This document shows positions 37,957-45,561 of a DNA stretch of 64,000 bases, one piece after another. A program made the position numbers and the translations under genes. The DNA comes from Mycolicibacter heraklionensis (GTDB lineage Bacteria > Actinomycetota > Actinomycetes > Mycobacteriales > Mycobacteriaceae): positions 4,778,880 through 4,842,879 of the forward strand of contig NZ_CP080997.1 in NCBI RefSeq assembly GCF_019645815.1, given 5' to 3'. The first letter of the stretch is position 1. Every line of letters begins with the position of its first letter. Under the pieces are notes generated by a model. It did not search any database. It was given only the letters and a program-made list of their open reading frames with translations, and was not told where the DNA came from.

Positions 37957-40146
37957 TTACACGCCGCCGAACAGCGAGGCGAAGAATCCGCCGAAATCGC
38001 CGAGATGGGTGTTGATCAGCACCATGTCCGACAGCCCGAACTGGTCGAGCAGGTCGTTGAGGGTGTCGCTGCCCAGGCCCATGTTGGTGAGCATCGAGTT
38101 CAATGTCCCGTCGCCGAACAGGTCGCCGAGCAGCTCGTTCAGTTCGGTGGTGGCCAAATCGAAGCCGCTGAGCAGATCCGCGATGGTCTGTCCGCCCAAG
38201 AAGCCGCCGACCAGCTCGTCGAGGTCGGTGGTGGCGAATCCCAGGCCGCCCAGCACCGAGCCCAGCGTCATGTCGCCCAGCAGGCTGTGCAGCAGCGCGT
38301 CGAGGTGGGTGTTGCCCAGGTCGGTGCTGCCGAGCAGCGAGCCCAGGGTCTGGCCGCTGAAGATGCCGTCGAGCAGGTCACCCAGGTGCTGGTTGCCGAT
38401 GCCCGCGTCGTCGAGCAGCTGCCCCAGGGTGCCGGTGCCCAGCAGGTTGCCGAGCATCTCGTCGAGGGTGGTGTCGTTCAGCCCCAGGTCGGTGAGCAGC
38501 TGACCCAGGCTGGTGTGGTCCAGGCCGAAGCTGGCGACCAGCTCGTCCAGCGTCTGGGTGTTCATGCCCATACCGGTGAGCACCGAGCTCAGGGTCATCG
38601 AGAGGTTGGCTTCCAGCAGCTCGCTGAGCTTCTGGTCGGCCATCGGCCCGAGCAGCTGGGCGATGGTCTGGTCGCTCATGCCCTGGTCCGCCAGGATGCT
38701 GTTGATCGTGGTGGCGTTGAGCCCGCCGATCATGCCCTGGCCGCCGATCTTGTCGGCCACGGTCTCGCCGCCGGTGGCCCAGATCAGGTTGTTCAGGGTC
38801 AGGCCGCCGAAGCCGAGGTTGGTGAAGACGGTGCCCAGCGAGACGTTGCCCAGGTGCATCGCGTCGACGATGTTCTGCATGGTCAGACCGCCCAGGCCGG
38901 CGGCGTTCACCAGATCGCCGACGGTGGCGTCGCCCAGGCCGGCGCCGCCGAGGAAGTCGACGGCCAGCGACCCCACGCTGACGTCGCCCAGGCCCATCGC
39001 GTCGATCAGGTCCAGCGGGGTCCGCTGACCCAGGTCCAGCGCGTCGAGCACCTTGGGCAGGATGTCGCCGACGGTCAGGTCGGCCAGGCCCAGCGAGTCG
39101 AGCAGGTCCACCGGGGTCCGCTGCCCCAGGCCGAGCCCGTCGAGCAGGCTGGTGGCCAGGCCGGAGACGGGCCGGTCGGCGAAGCCGAGCTGGTCGAGCA
39201 GGCCGGTGACCGTCGGGTTGCCGATGCCGGCCGCGTCGAGCACCGCCAGCAGTGCGCCCGAGACCGACTGATCGGCCAGGCCGACGTTGCCCAGCAGGTC
39301 ACCCAGCGTCGGGTTGCCGATGCCGATCGCGTCGAGCAGTTTGGTGCCCAGGTCGGCCACCGACTCGTCGCTGAGGCCGATGTTGCCCAGGATGTCGATC
39401 AGGTTCTTCTGCCCCAGGCCCATCGCGTCGAGCAGTCCGGTGGCGAGCTGCGCGGCGGACTGCGGCCCGATACCGATCGCGTTGATCAGGTCCAGCGGGG
39501 TCTGGTCACCCAGACCCACCCCGTCGAGCAGGCTGGTCACCATCGACCCGATCGGCAGGTCGCCGATCCCGATTCCGGACAGGATCGTGGTCAGGCTCTT
39601 GTCGCCGAGGTTGACGGTGTCCAGAACCTGGCCGAGGGTGAAGTTGAGGTCGAAGGGCTGGGCACCGACCAGCAAGCCGTTGAACGCCGGGACGGTGATG
39701 CCGAACAGGTCGATGGTGTTGGTGCCGTTGAGCCAGGCGTTGAGCAGGGTGGCCGGCGCGTTGAACAGGATGCTCAGCGTGTTGGCCGGGTCGATGGCGA
39801 TCGCGGCCCAGATCTCGTTCCACGCGTTGGTGACCGTCACGAACGGTGCGACCGACGACAGCAGCAGCCCGAGCTCGGACGGCAGCATCCCGGAGTCCAC
39901 CTGCTGGCCCAGGTTGGCGAGGTTGGCGGCCGTGTTGCTGAACAGCTGATCCCAGGTGACCAGGACGTCGGAGGTGTTGGCCACCAAGCGCAGGTTGGAC
40001 GGTTGCTGGACCGGCGCCAGATCCGGTCGCGGCGCCGGCGAGGTATGCAGGCTCACCTGCGGGATGGGCACAGCAGTGACGCTGACGAGACCGGCACCCA
40101 CCAGGGCGACGCCCGTCGTGGCGTAGGGACGAAGTAACTGCTGCAT
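37957..40146 (-). CDS. Exported hydrophobic-repeat protein, 729 aa, GjpA-porin-like N-terminus
   Basis: The frame is open further upstream, but I start at ATG 40146. The product then begins MQQLLRPYATTGVALVGAGL and aligns with the paralogue downstream, and GGAAG lies 9 nt before it. Signal-like N-terminus, then NAWNEIWAAIAIDPANTLSI, NAPATLLNAWLNGT and VPAFNGLLVG. From about residue 175 there are 32-residue repeats (LGQRTPVDLLDSLGLADLTV and variants). A C-terminal block follows with LGxLLDDAGIGNQHLGDLLD-type repeats. The protein ends FGGFFASLFGGV. It is the first gene of the long minus-strand cluster, with a candidate promoter and operator-like repeats upstream. The role is unknown; an envelope location is inferred from the N-terminus. 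Confidence 0.86.
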   Translation of the reverse strand: MQQLLRPYATTGVALVGAGLVSVTAVPIPQVSLHTSPAPRPDLAPVQQPSNLRLVANTSDVLVTWDQLFSNTAANLANLGQQVDSGMLPSELGLLLSSVAPFVTVTNAWNEIWAAIAIDPANTLSILFNAPATLLNAWLNGTNTIDLFGITVPAFNGLLVGAQPFDLNFTLGQVLDTVNLGDKSLTTILSGIGIGDLPIGSMVTSLLDGVGLGDQTPLDLINAIGIGPQSAAQLATGLLDAMGLGQKNLIDILGNIGLSDESVADLGTKLLDAIGIGNPTLGDLLGNVGLADQSVSGALLAVLDAAGIGNPTVTGLLDQLGFADRPVSGLATSLLDGLGLGQRTPVDLLDSLGLADLTVGDILPKVLDALDLGQRTPLDLIDAMGLGDVSVGSLAVDFLGGAGLGDATVGDLVNAAGLGGLTMQNIVDAMHLGNVSLGTVFTNLGFGGLTLNNLIWATGGETVADKIGGQGMIGGLNATTINSILADQGMSDQTIAQLLGPMADQKLSELLEANLSMTLSSVLTGMGMNTQTLDELVASFGLDHTSLGQLLTDLGLNDTTLDEMLGNLLGTGTLGQLLDDAGIGNQHLGDLLDGIFSGQTLGSLLGSTDLGNTHLDALLHSLLGDMTLGSVLGGLGFATTDLDELVGGFLGGQTIADLLSGFDLATTELNELLGDLFGDGTLNSMLTNMGLGSDTLNDLLDQFGLSDMVLINTHLGDFGGFFASLFGGV
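38880..39625 (-). repeat. 96-bp coding repeats in the 729-aa protein
   Basis: GGGGTCCGCTG recurs with its T at 39021 and 39117, 96 bp apart, matching the 32-residue protein unit (14 + 18 residues). About seven units with LGLG(D/Q)xT or IGNPT starts are visible. The ends are approximate. Confidence 0.72.
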
Positions 40147-40184
40147 CGGAAATTTCTTCCATCTCGGAGGATCAAACGTTCGCG

Positions 40185-40212
40185 ACAGTACATGAGCATC
40201 GTCACATTTCAA
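40185..40212 (-). promoter_or_regulatory. Candidate promoter of the exported-repeat and PGRS cluster
   Basis: On the minus strand TTGAAA (40207-40212) and TACTGT (40185-40190, fits TANNNT) are separated by 16 bp. Transcription would start near 40177, about 30 nt before ATG 40146. It lies in an AT-rich stretch just downstream of the three 17-bp repeats. Confidence 0.45.
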
Positions 40213-40257
40213 ATAGGGATTTCTCAGGGTCACAGGCGATTTTTTCAGGCCTCAAAA

Positions 40258-40322
40258 GACAACGTTTGTAGTCAAAATTCCGACAACACACGTAGTCACT
40301 AAAGTGACAACATGCGTGGTCA
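40258..40322. repeat. Three 17-bp operator-like sites at exact 24-bp spacing
   Basis: Copies at 40258-40274, 40282-40298 and 40306-40322 share GACAACNNNYGTRGTCA (the first copy has T at the Y position shared by all three as T/C). The starts are exactly 24 bp apart, with 7-bp spacers. Each copy is itself an imperfect inverted repeat (GACAAC against GTAGTC). The spacer of the last two adds GTCAC-TAAA-GTGAC at 40295-40308. The block is about 80-145 bp upstream of the predicted start of the cluster transcript, a position typical of an activator or a cooperatively bound regulator. Confidence 0.7.
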
Positions 40323-40698
40323 GGCCAGGTACAGACCCGCGGTACCACCTAAACTTCCGGAGAATTCCAATTTTGTCGCCCCCATTAACATCTTTTAAGC
40401 GACGCGATTAACAACTTTTTGATCCACCGTAGGCTGATAAATCACTTAGGGATCACATATCGCGACTGGCGGCCGTGGTGGACGACCGTCCACCGACTGG
40501 TTACCGTGCGTTCCGCCTCGCCGGGCGCATTCCGGCGGCCGCGGACGGGTCGCGAGAGCGTCTTAGCTCGCCCGCCGACGCCTTGGTGCGGCCACCGCCG
40601 CGCAGCGGGCGGCACCGGCGAGATCCGGGTTTGCTGGACGCCGTAACCGCGACACCCGCGCGGTCTTGATGTGCGACACGCCGACGGCGCGTCGGTGG
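40323..40698. other. Intergenic region between the acyl-AMP ligase gene and the export cluster
   Basis: I see no gene. The left part to about 40450 is AT-rich for this genome. It contains a 13-bp direct repeat, ATTAACATCTTTT at 40384-40396 and ATTAACAACTTTT at 40407-40419, with starts 23 bp apart. The right part is GC-rich and shows nothing I can name. Confidence 0.5.
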
Positions 40699-42588
40699 CT
40701 AGTCCGATTCGCGCCGCTGGCGCGCCAGCCCGCCTACGAACCGGGCCAGGCCGAGCGCCATCCGCTGTTTGGCGGCCGTTCCCGGGTCGGGGGCCGGGGC
40801 CTGCGGAGCGTTCCACTGGGCGACGGCCGCCAGCTCGCCCGCACTGAATTTCTCCCGGCATGCGGCCCGCTGGATCTTGCCGCTGGACGTGGTGGGAATG
40901 CTCATCGGCTTGACCAGGAGCACGTCGTGCACCTCGGTCCGGTGGTGGCGCCGGACCGCGTCGCGGATCGCGGCCAGCACACCGTCGGTGTCGGTATCGG
41001 TCGACCGGTGTCGCTGCACCTCTTGGACCACCACAAGTCGTTCGCAGGCAAAGGGGTCCCCGGGCTCGCCGGTGATCGCGAACACCGCGCCGCGCCCGGC
41101 CAACAACACCGGGTTGCAGCCCTGCACGGTGCGCTCGATGTCGTTGGGGTAGTGCACGACGTCGCCCAGGACGACCAAGTCTTTACAGCGCCCGGTGACG
41201 AACAGTTCACCGTCATGCAGGAAGCCGCGGTCCCCGGTGCGCAGGAACGGGCCCTCTCCGGTGTCGGACAGGTGCGCGGCGAAGGTCTGTTCGGTCTCCG
41301 CGCTGCGCCGCCAATATCCTTGCCCCACACTGGGTCCGGAGACCCAGATCTCCCCGACTCCGTCGGCGTCGCACTCGACTCGGGTTTCCGGGTCGACGAT
41401 GATGACCCGCTGGCCGCCCCGCGGCCGCCCGCATCCCACCACCGCGGCCGCGAACGGATCATCCGGCGCGGCTTCGACCACCCGGTCCTCGCCGAGTGCG
41501 CCGCGATCGACGTGCACGATCACCGGCGACCCCCGCGCCCCAGCACCCGACCCACCCGACACCCCCAGCGTCGCCTCCGCCAGGCCGTACACCGGCAGAA
41601 ACGCCTCGGGGGCGAACCCGGCCGGCGCGAACGCCTCGGAGAAGGCCCGCAGCGATGCGGGATTCACCGGTTCGCCGCCGTTGAGGGCGACCTGCCAGTT
41701 GGACAGGTCGAGCGCTGCGCGCTCCGGCGGCGTGCTGCGCTTGACACACCAGTCGTAGGCGAAATTGGGTGCGCCGGAGATGACGGCTCCGTGCCGCGAC
41801 ATCGCTTCCAGCCATCGCATGGGGCGCATCAGGAAGGCACCCGGCGACATCACCACCGTTGTCGTCCCGACATACAGCGTCATCAGCACACCCCCGATGA
41901 GGCCCAGGTCGTGGTACTGCGGCAGCCAGGTCACCGAACCCACCGGGCGGTGGAACACCGGGTTGTCCGGCGCGGGGTCCCAGGTCTGGCGAACGGTCTC
42001 CAGGTTGTGCAGGAAGTTGCCGTGGGTCAGCACCACGCCCTTGGGTGCCTTCGTAGTCCCCGAGGTGTATTGAATTGCCGCGACGGTCGCCGCGGTCACC
42101 GGCGGCAGCGCCCAGCGGTCGGCGGCGGCCTCATCGCCGCTCAGTTCTTCGGTGGCGAACCACTGCAGCGGCGCCAAGCCCGCGGCCTCGGCGGCGCGGT
42201 CCGCCGCAGCCCGGATCCCGTCTTGGGTCTTCGCGGTGGCCAAAGCGATCTCGGCGCGCGCATCGGGCACGATTGCCGCGATCCGCGCCGAGGTCCACTG
42301 CGCGTCCACCGGTATCGCGACGGCGCGGGCATACAGGCAACCGAAGAAACCGACGATGCTGTCCAGGCCCGGGCGGCAGAAGATCAACACCCGCTGGCCT
42401 GCTGCGCCGTGCTGCTGCAGGCCGGCGGCGACCGCCCGGGCCCGACGATCCAGCTCGCGATAGGTCAGCCGGTCGTGTTCCTCGTCGCCGTCGGGGCAAA
42501 ACAGGAACGCGACCTTGTCGCCATGGCGGTCAGCCTGCTGCTGCAGCAGGTCCACCAACGTAAATGCGCTGGGCTCTGTCATCGACAT
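40699..42588 (-). CDS. Fatty-acyl-AMP ligase (FadD/FAAL type), 629 aa
   Basis: Member of the ANL adenylating superfamily. It activates a fatty acid with ATP to acyl-AMP, usually for transfer to a polyketide synthase or carrier protein. Visible motifs are the P-loop YTSGTTKAPKGVVLTH at about 175-190, LPQYHDLGLIGG, the adenine-site region LPVYGLAEATL, TGDRGFLHDGELFVTGRCKD, and near the C-terminus IPTTSSGKIQR with the catalytic lysine. The HDLGLIGG and GDVVHYPNDIE segments are typical of FAALs rather than of acyl-CoA ligases. GTG 42600 and ATG 42582 are alternative starts; I chose ATG 42588, 9 nt after AGGTG. It lies 43 bp after a membrane protein gene on the same strand. No PKS is next to it, so the partner is unknown. 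I cannot assign a particular FadD number. Confidence 0.85.
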   Translation of the reverse strand: MSMTEPSAFTLVDLLQQQADRHGDKVAFLFCPDGDEEHDRLTYRELDRRARAVAAGLQQHGAAGQRVLIFCRPGLDSIVGFFGCLYARAVAIPVDAQWTSARIAAIVPDARAEIALATAKTQDGIRAAADRAAEAAGLAPLQWFATEELSGDEAAADRWALPPVTAATVAAIQYTSGTTKAPKGVVLTHGNFLHNLETVRQTWDPAPDNPVFHRPVGSVTWLPQYHDLGLIGGVLMTLYVGTTTVVMSPGAFLMRPMRWLEAMSRHGAVISGAPNFAYDWCVKRSTPPERAALDLSNWQVALNGGEPVNPASLRAFSEAFAPAGFAPEAFLPVYGLAEATLGVSGGSGAGARGSPVIVHVDRGALGEDRVVEAAPDDPFAAAVVGCGRPRGGQRVIIVDPETRVECDADGVGEIWVSGPSVGQGYWRRSAETEQTFAAHLSDTGEGPFLRTGDRGFLHDGELFVTGRCKDLVVLGDVVHYPNDIERTVQGCNPVLLAGRGAVFAITGEPGDPFACERLVVVQEVQRHRSTDTDTDGVLAAIRDAVRRHHRTEVHDVLLVKPMSIPTTSSGKIQRAACREKFSAGELAAVAQWNAPQAPAPDPGTAAKQRMALGLARFVGGLARQRRESD

Positions 42589-42631
42589 CGCCCAGCGCAC
42601 CTACAGATCGAACGGAATTACTGCTGCTGAA

Positions 42632-43180
42632 TTACTGCTGCTGGCAGAGGTTGTCCAGGACGTCGATCTGACCGCGCAGCTGGTCGCGCAGCGGCTGCTG
42701 GACGGCGTCCTCGGGCGAGTGCCCAGCCAGGTAGTTGATGCTCAGCGCCTCGAGTGTGTCGGCCATGTCGCCAACGGCCTTCGCCAGGTCAGCCGGGGTG
42801 CCCGGGTTGGCCTCGAGGTTCTGGTGCAGGAAGGCGCCGCCGGCGAACAGCGAAAGCCGCGCGTTGGTGCCGACCGCCAGGTCACCGGCCAGGTCACCCG
42901 GAACCGGGTTCTGCAGGTTGGTGTTGAACTGGGTGCCCTGACGCACGACGCTCTGCGCCTCGCAGATTTTGCCCTTGGCTTCGGCGCGCTGGTCGTCGGA
43001 GAATTTCTGGCTCGTCGACGGGTGGAACCACCCGAAGATGGCCAGAACGATGCCGATCACGGCCAACGCCAACGCGGCGATCGTGGGCACCGACAACGCC
43101 GACGCGGAGGTGGAAGATTGCGGAAAACCCGCGGTCTTGGGCTTGGCAGAGGAGGATTCGCTAGCAGAAGTCTCAGGCAT
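42632..43180 (-). CDS. Small single-pass membrane protein, 182 aa
   Basis: Starts MPETSASES at ATG 43180; upstream codons are open but contain no better start. Residues 1-33 are Ser/Ala-rich and probably cytoplasmic. One transmembrane segment (VPTIAALALAVIGIVLAIFGWF, about 31-52) follows. The outer part of about 130 residues is mostly helical with two cysteines (KICEAQS and DNLCQQQ) that could pair. I do not recognise the family beyond conserved mycobacterial membrane proteins. It is divergent from dprE1 with only 77 bp between the starts and is followed by the acyl-AMP ligase, so the two may form an operon. Confidence 0.75.
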   Translation of the reverse strand: MPETSASESSSAKPKTAGFPQSSTSASALSVPTIAALALAVIGIVLAIFGWFHPSTSQKFSDDQRAEAKGKICEAQSVVRQGTQFNTNLQNPVPGDLAGDLAVGTNARLSLFAGGAFLHQNLEANPGTPADLAKAVGDMADTLEALSINYLAGHSPEDAVQQPLRDQLRGQIDVLDNLCQQQ

Positions 43181-43243
43181 TGCGCGATCGTAGCGGGACA
43201 GGTCGCAATAGTCACGCTGAATCGGGATCCGGCGCGTTGGCGG

Positions 43244-43249
43244 TACCCT
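43244..43249 (+). promoter_or_regulatory. Candidate -10 box of dprE1
   Basis: TACCCT fits TANNNT and ends 8 nt before ATG 43258, so the transcript would start at or next to the start codon (leaderless). No Shine-Dalgarno sequence is visible there. No clear -35 was found. Confidence 0.35.
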
Positions 43250-43257
43250 CATGTGCG

Positions 43258-44640
43258 ATGTTGAGCACCGAGTTGCAGACCACGCCGCGCCGGCTCACCG
43301 GCTGGGGCCGCACCGCGCCGAGCATGGCGCAGGTGTTGTCGACCCCCGACGTCGAAGTCATCGCCAAAGCGGTGGCGCGGGCGGCCGACGACGGAAACCG
43401 CGGCGTGATCGCCCGCGGCCTGGGTCGCTCTTACGGCGACAACGCCCAGAACGGCGGCGGTCTGGTGATCGATATGACCGCGTTGAACCGGATCCACTCG
43501 ATCTCAACCGACCGCGGTGTGGTCGACGTCGACGGCGGCGTGAGCCTGGACCAGCTGATGAAGGCGGCATTGCCCTTCGGGTTGTGGGTGCCGGTGCTGC
43601 CCGGGACGCGCCAGGTCACCATCGGTGGGGCGATCGCCTGCGACATCCACGGCAAGAACCACCACAGCGAGGGCAGCTTCGGCAACCACGTGGTGTCGAT
43701 GGAGTTGTTGACCGCCGACGGTTCGGTGCGGCACCTGACGCCCGACGGCAGCGAATCGGAGCTGTTCTGGGCCACCGTCGGCGGCAACGGCCTGACCGGG
43801 ATCATCCTGCGCGCCACCATCGCCATGACGCCGACCGAGACGGCGTATTTCATCAACGACGGCGACAACACCACCACTCTTGATGAGACCATCGCCTTCC
43901 ACAGCGACGGCAGCGAAGCCGACTACACCTATTCCAGTGCGTGGTTCGACGCGATCAGCCCGCAGCCGAAGCTGGGCCGCGCCACCATCACCCGCGGGCG
44001 GCTGGCCCGGCGCGACGAGCTGCCCAAGAAGCTGGCCCGCAACCCGCTGAAGTTCGACGCACCGCAGTTGATGACGGTGCCCGACATCTTCCCCAACGGG
44101 TTGATGAACAAGTTGAGTCTGAGCGCCATCGGCGAGCTGTACTACCGTCGCGGCGGCCACTATCGCGGCAAGGTGCAGAACCTGACGCAGTTCTATCACC
44201 CGCTGGACCTGCTGGGTGAGTGGAACCGCGGCTACGGTCCGGCCGGCTTCGCGCAGTACCAGTTCCTGGTGCCCACCGAGGCCGTCGAGGAGTTCAAGAG
44301 CATCATCATCGACATCCAGGCCAGCGGGCACTACTCGGCGCTGAACGTGTTCAAGCTGTTCGGGCCGGGAAACGAAGCACCGCTGAGCTTCCCGATGCCC
44401 GGCTGGAACGTGTGCCTGGACTTCCCGATGAAACCCGGCGTCAACGAGCTGCTCAACTCCCTCGACCGCCGCGTGCTGGAGTTCGGCGGCCGGCTCTACA
44501 CCGCCAAGGACTCCCGCACCACCGCGGAGAACTTCCACGCCATGTACCCGCGGATCGACGAATGGATCGCGGTGCGCCGCAAGGTGGATCCCGACGGGAT
44601 CTTCGCCTCCGATATGGCCCGACGTTTGGAGCTTCTGTAG
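43258..44640 (+). CDS. dprE1: Decaprenylphosphoryl-D-ribose oxidase subunit DprE1
   Basis: FAD-dependent 2'-oxidase, 460 aa, that oxidises decaprenylphosphoryl ribose to the keto intermediate reduced by DprE2. Together they make decaprenylphosphoryl arabinose, the only arabinose donor for arabinan. The protein matches M. tuberculosis DprE1 (461 aa) throughout: ARGLGRSYGDNAQNGG and VPVLPGTRQVTIGGAIACDIHGKNHH in the FAD domain, HPLD, and the C-terminal GGRLYTAKDSRTT. PGWNVCLDF carries Cys386, equivalent to Cys387 which benzothiazinones bind, and Lys417 equals Lys418, so the wild-type drug site is intact. ATG 43258 gives the family N-terminus; an in-frame GTG-type extension to 43180 would overlap the divergent gene and is not conserved. 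It acts on the periplasmic side of the membrane. dprE2 follows after 11 bp. Confidence 0.97.
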   Translation: MLSTELQTTPRRLTGWGRTAPSMAQVLSTPDVEVIAKAVARAADDGNRGVIARGLGRSYGDNAQNGGGLVIDMTALNRIHSISTDRGVVDVDGGVSLDQLMKAALPFGLWVPVLPGTRQVTIGGAIACDIHGKNHHSEGSFGNHVVSMELLTADGSVRHLTPDGSESELFWATVGGNGLTGIILRATIAMTPTETAYFINDGDNTTTLDETIAFHSDGSEADYTYSSAWFDAISPQPKLGRATITRGRLARRDELPKKLARNPLKFDAPQLMTVPDIFPNGLMNKLSLSAIGELYYRRGGHYRGKVQNLTQFYHPLDLLGEWNRGYGPAGFAQYQFLVPTEAVEEFKSIIIDIQASGHYSALNVFKLFGPGNEAPLSFPMPGWNVCLDFPMKPGVNELLNSLDRRVLEFGGRLYTAKDSRTTAENFHAMYPRIDEWIAVRRKVDPDGIFASDMARRLELL

Positions 44641-44651
44641 ATGGTGTGCCC

Positions 44652-45416
44652 GTGGTTTTAGATGCGACCTCAAATCCCCAGTCGATTCTGCTGCTGGGCG
44701 GTACTTCCGAGATCGGCCTGGCGATCTGTGCGCGCTACCTGCGCAACGCCTCGGCCAGCGTGGTGCTGGCCTGCCTGCCCGGTGATCCCGGCCGGGACGG
44801 CGCGGTGGCCGCGATGCAGGCGGCCGGCGCCAAGTCGGTGCGGATCGTCGACTTCGACGCGCTGGACACCGCAAGCCACCCGGCGATGATCGACTCCGCG
44901 TTCAGCGCCGGCGATATAGATGTGGCGATCGTGGCTTTCGGCATGGACGCCGACGCCGAGGAGCTCTGGCACAACCAGGCCAAGGCCGTGCAGGTCGCCG
45001 AGATCAACTACACCGCAGCGGTTTCGGTGGGCGTGTTGCTCGCGGGCAAGATGGGCGCCCAGGGTTTCGGGCAGATCATCGCGATGAGCTCGGTGGCCGG
45101 CGAGCGGGTGCGCCGCACCAACTTCGTCTACGGCTCCACCAAGGCCGGGCTGGACGGCTTCTACCTCGGCCTGGGCGAGGCGCTCCGCGAGGACGGGGTG
45201 CGGGTGCTGGTGATCCGGCCCGGCCAGGTGCGCACCCGGTTCTCCGCGCACGTCAAAGAGGCGCCGTTGACCGTCGACAAGGAAGACGTCGCCGAACTGG
45301 CGGTGGCCGCAGCCGCCAAGGGCAAAGAGATCGTCTGGGCGCCAGGGGCGTTCCGCTACGTCATGATGGTGCTTCGGCACGTCCCGCGGGCGATCTTCCG
45401 CCGGTTGCCGATCTAG
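44652..45416 (+). CDS. dprE2: Decaprenylphosphoryl-2-keto-erythro-pentose reductase DprE2
   Basis: NAD(P)-dependent short-chain reductase, 254 aa, that completes epimerisation of decaprenylphosphoryl ribose to the arabinose form. GTG 44652 gives MVLDATSNPQ and exactly the length of M. tuberculosis DprE2; the ATG at 44641 is out of frame. The cofactor loop is LLGGTSEIGLAI, the catalytic serine is in IAMSSVAGE, and the Tyr-x-x-x-Lys pair is in YGSTKAGLDGF. IRPGQVRT and KELVWAP-like KEIVWAPGAFRYVMMVLRH match the family end. It starts 11 bp after dprE1, which indicates coupled translation and joint activity as a complex. Confidence 0.96.
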   Translation: MVLDATSNPQSILLLGGTSEIGLAICARYLRNASASVVLACLPGDPGRDGAVAAMQAAGAKSVRIVDFDALDTASHPAMIDSAFSAGDIDVAIVAFGMDADAEELWHNQAKAVQVAEINYTAAVSVGVLLAGKMGAQGFGQIIAMSSVAGERVRRTNFVYGSTKAGLDGFYLGLGEALREDGVRVLVIRPGQVRTRFSAHVKEAPLTVDKEDVAELAVAAAAKGKEIVWAPGAFRYVMMVLRHVPRAIFRRLPI

Positions 45417-45475
45417 CCGATGAGTCGCGCCGGTCTCGTGCGTCACACACGTCACGCGGGGGAGGGTTGCGGTGA

Positions 45476-45522
45476 GTTGCCCACCTTTGCGCGACAACGG
45501 TTGTCGCTCAGAGGCGGGCAAT
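45476..45522. repeat. 47-bp palindrome, gene-less copy of the ends of the embC-embA element
   Basis: Arm 45476-45498 (GTTGCCC...GCGACAAC) is followed after one base by arm 45500-45522 (GTTGTCGC...GGGCAAT). The arms match as inverted repeats at 19 of 23 positions, with a perfect 8-bp core GCGACAAC-G-GTTGTCGC. The first arm differs by one base from the left end of the element at 50697. It lies between dprE2 and aftA and could form a hairpin that limits read-through; no T-run follows. Confidence 0.8.
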
Positions 45523-45561
45523 CGCCATATATCTCTCGCCGGGTGACAGTTGGGGCTGGTG

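Noticed and set aside
35651..40137. Plus-strand frames of 950 and 710 codons rich in Gln and Val
   Set aside because: They lie opposite the two repeat proteins, whose minus-strand frames have signal peptides, ribosome sites and a clear 32-residue period; the plus frames show none.
43180..43257. N-terminal extension of DprE1 by 26 codons
   Set aside because: It overlaps the divergent promoter region, lacks a ribosome site and is absent from DprE1 proteins, which start at MLS.
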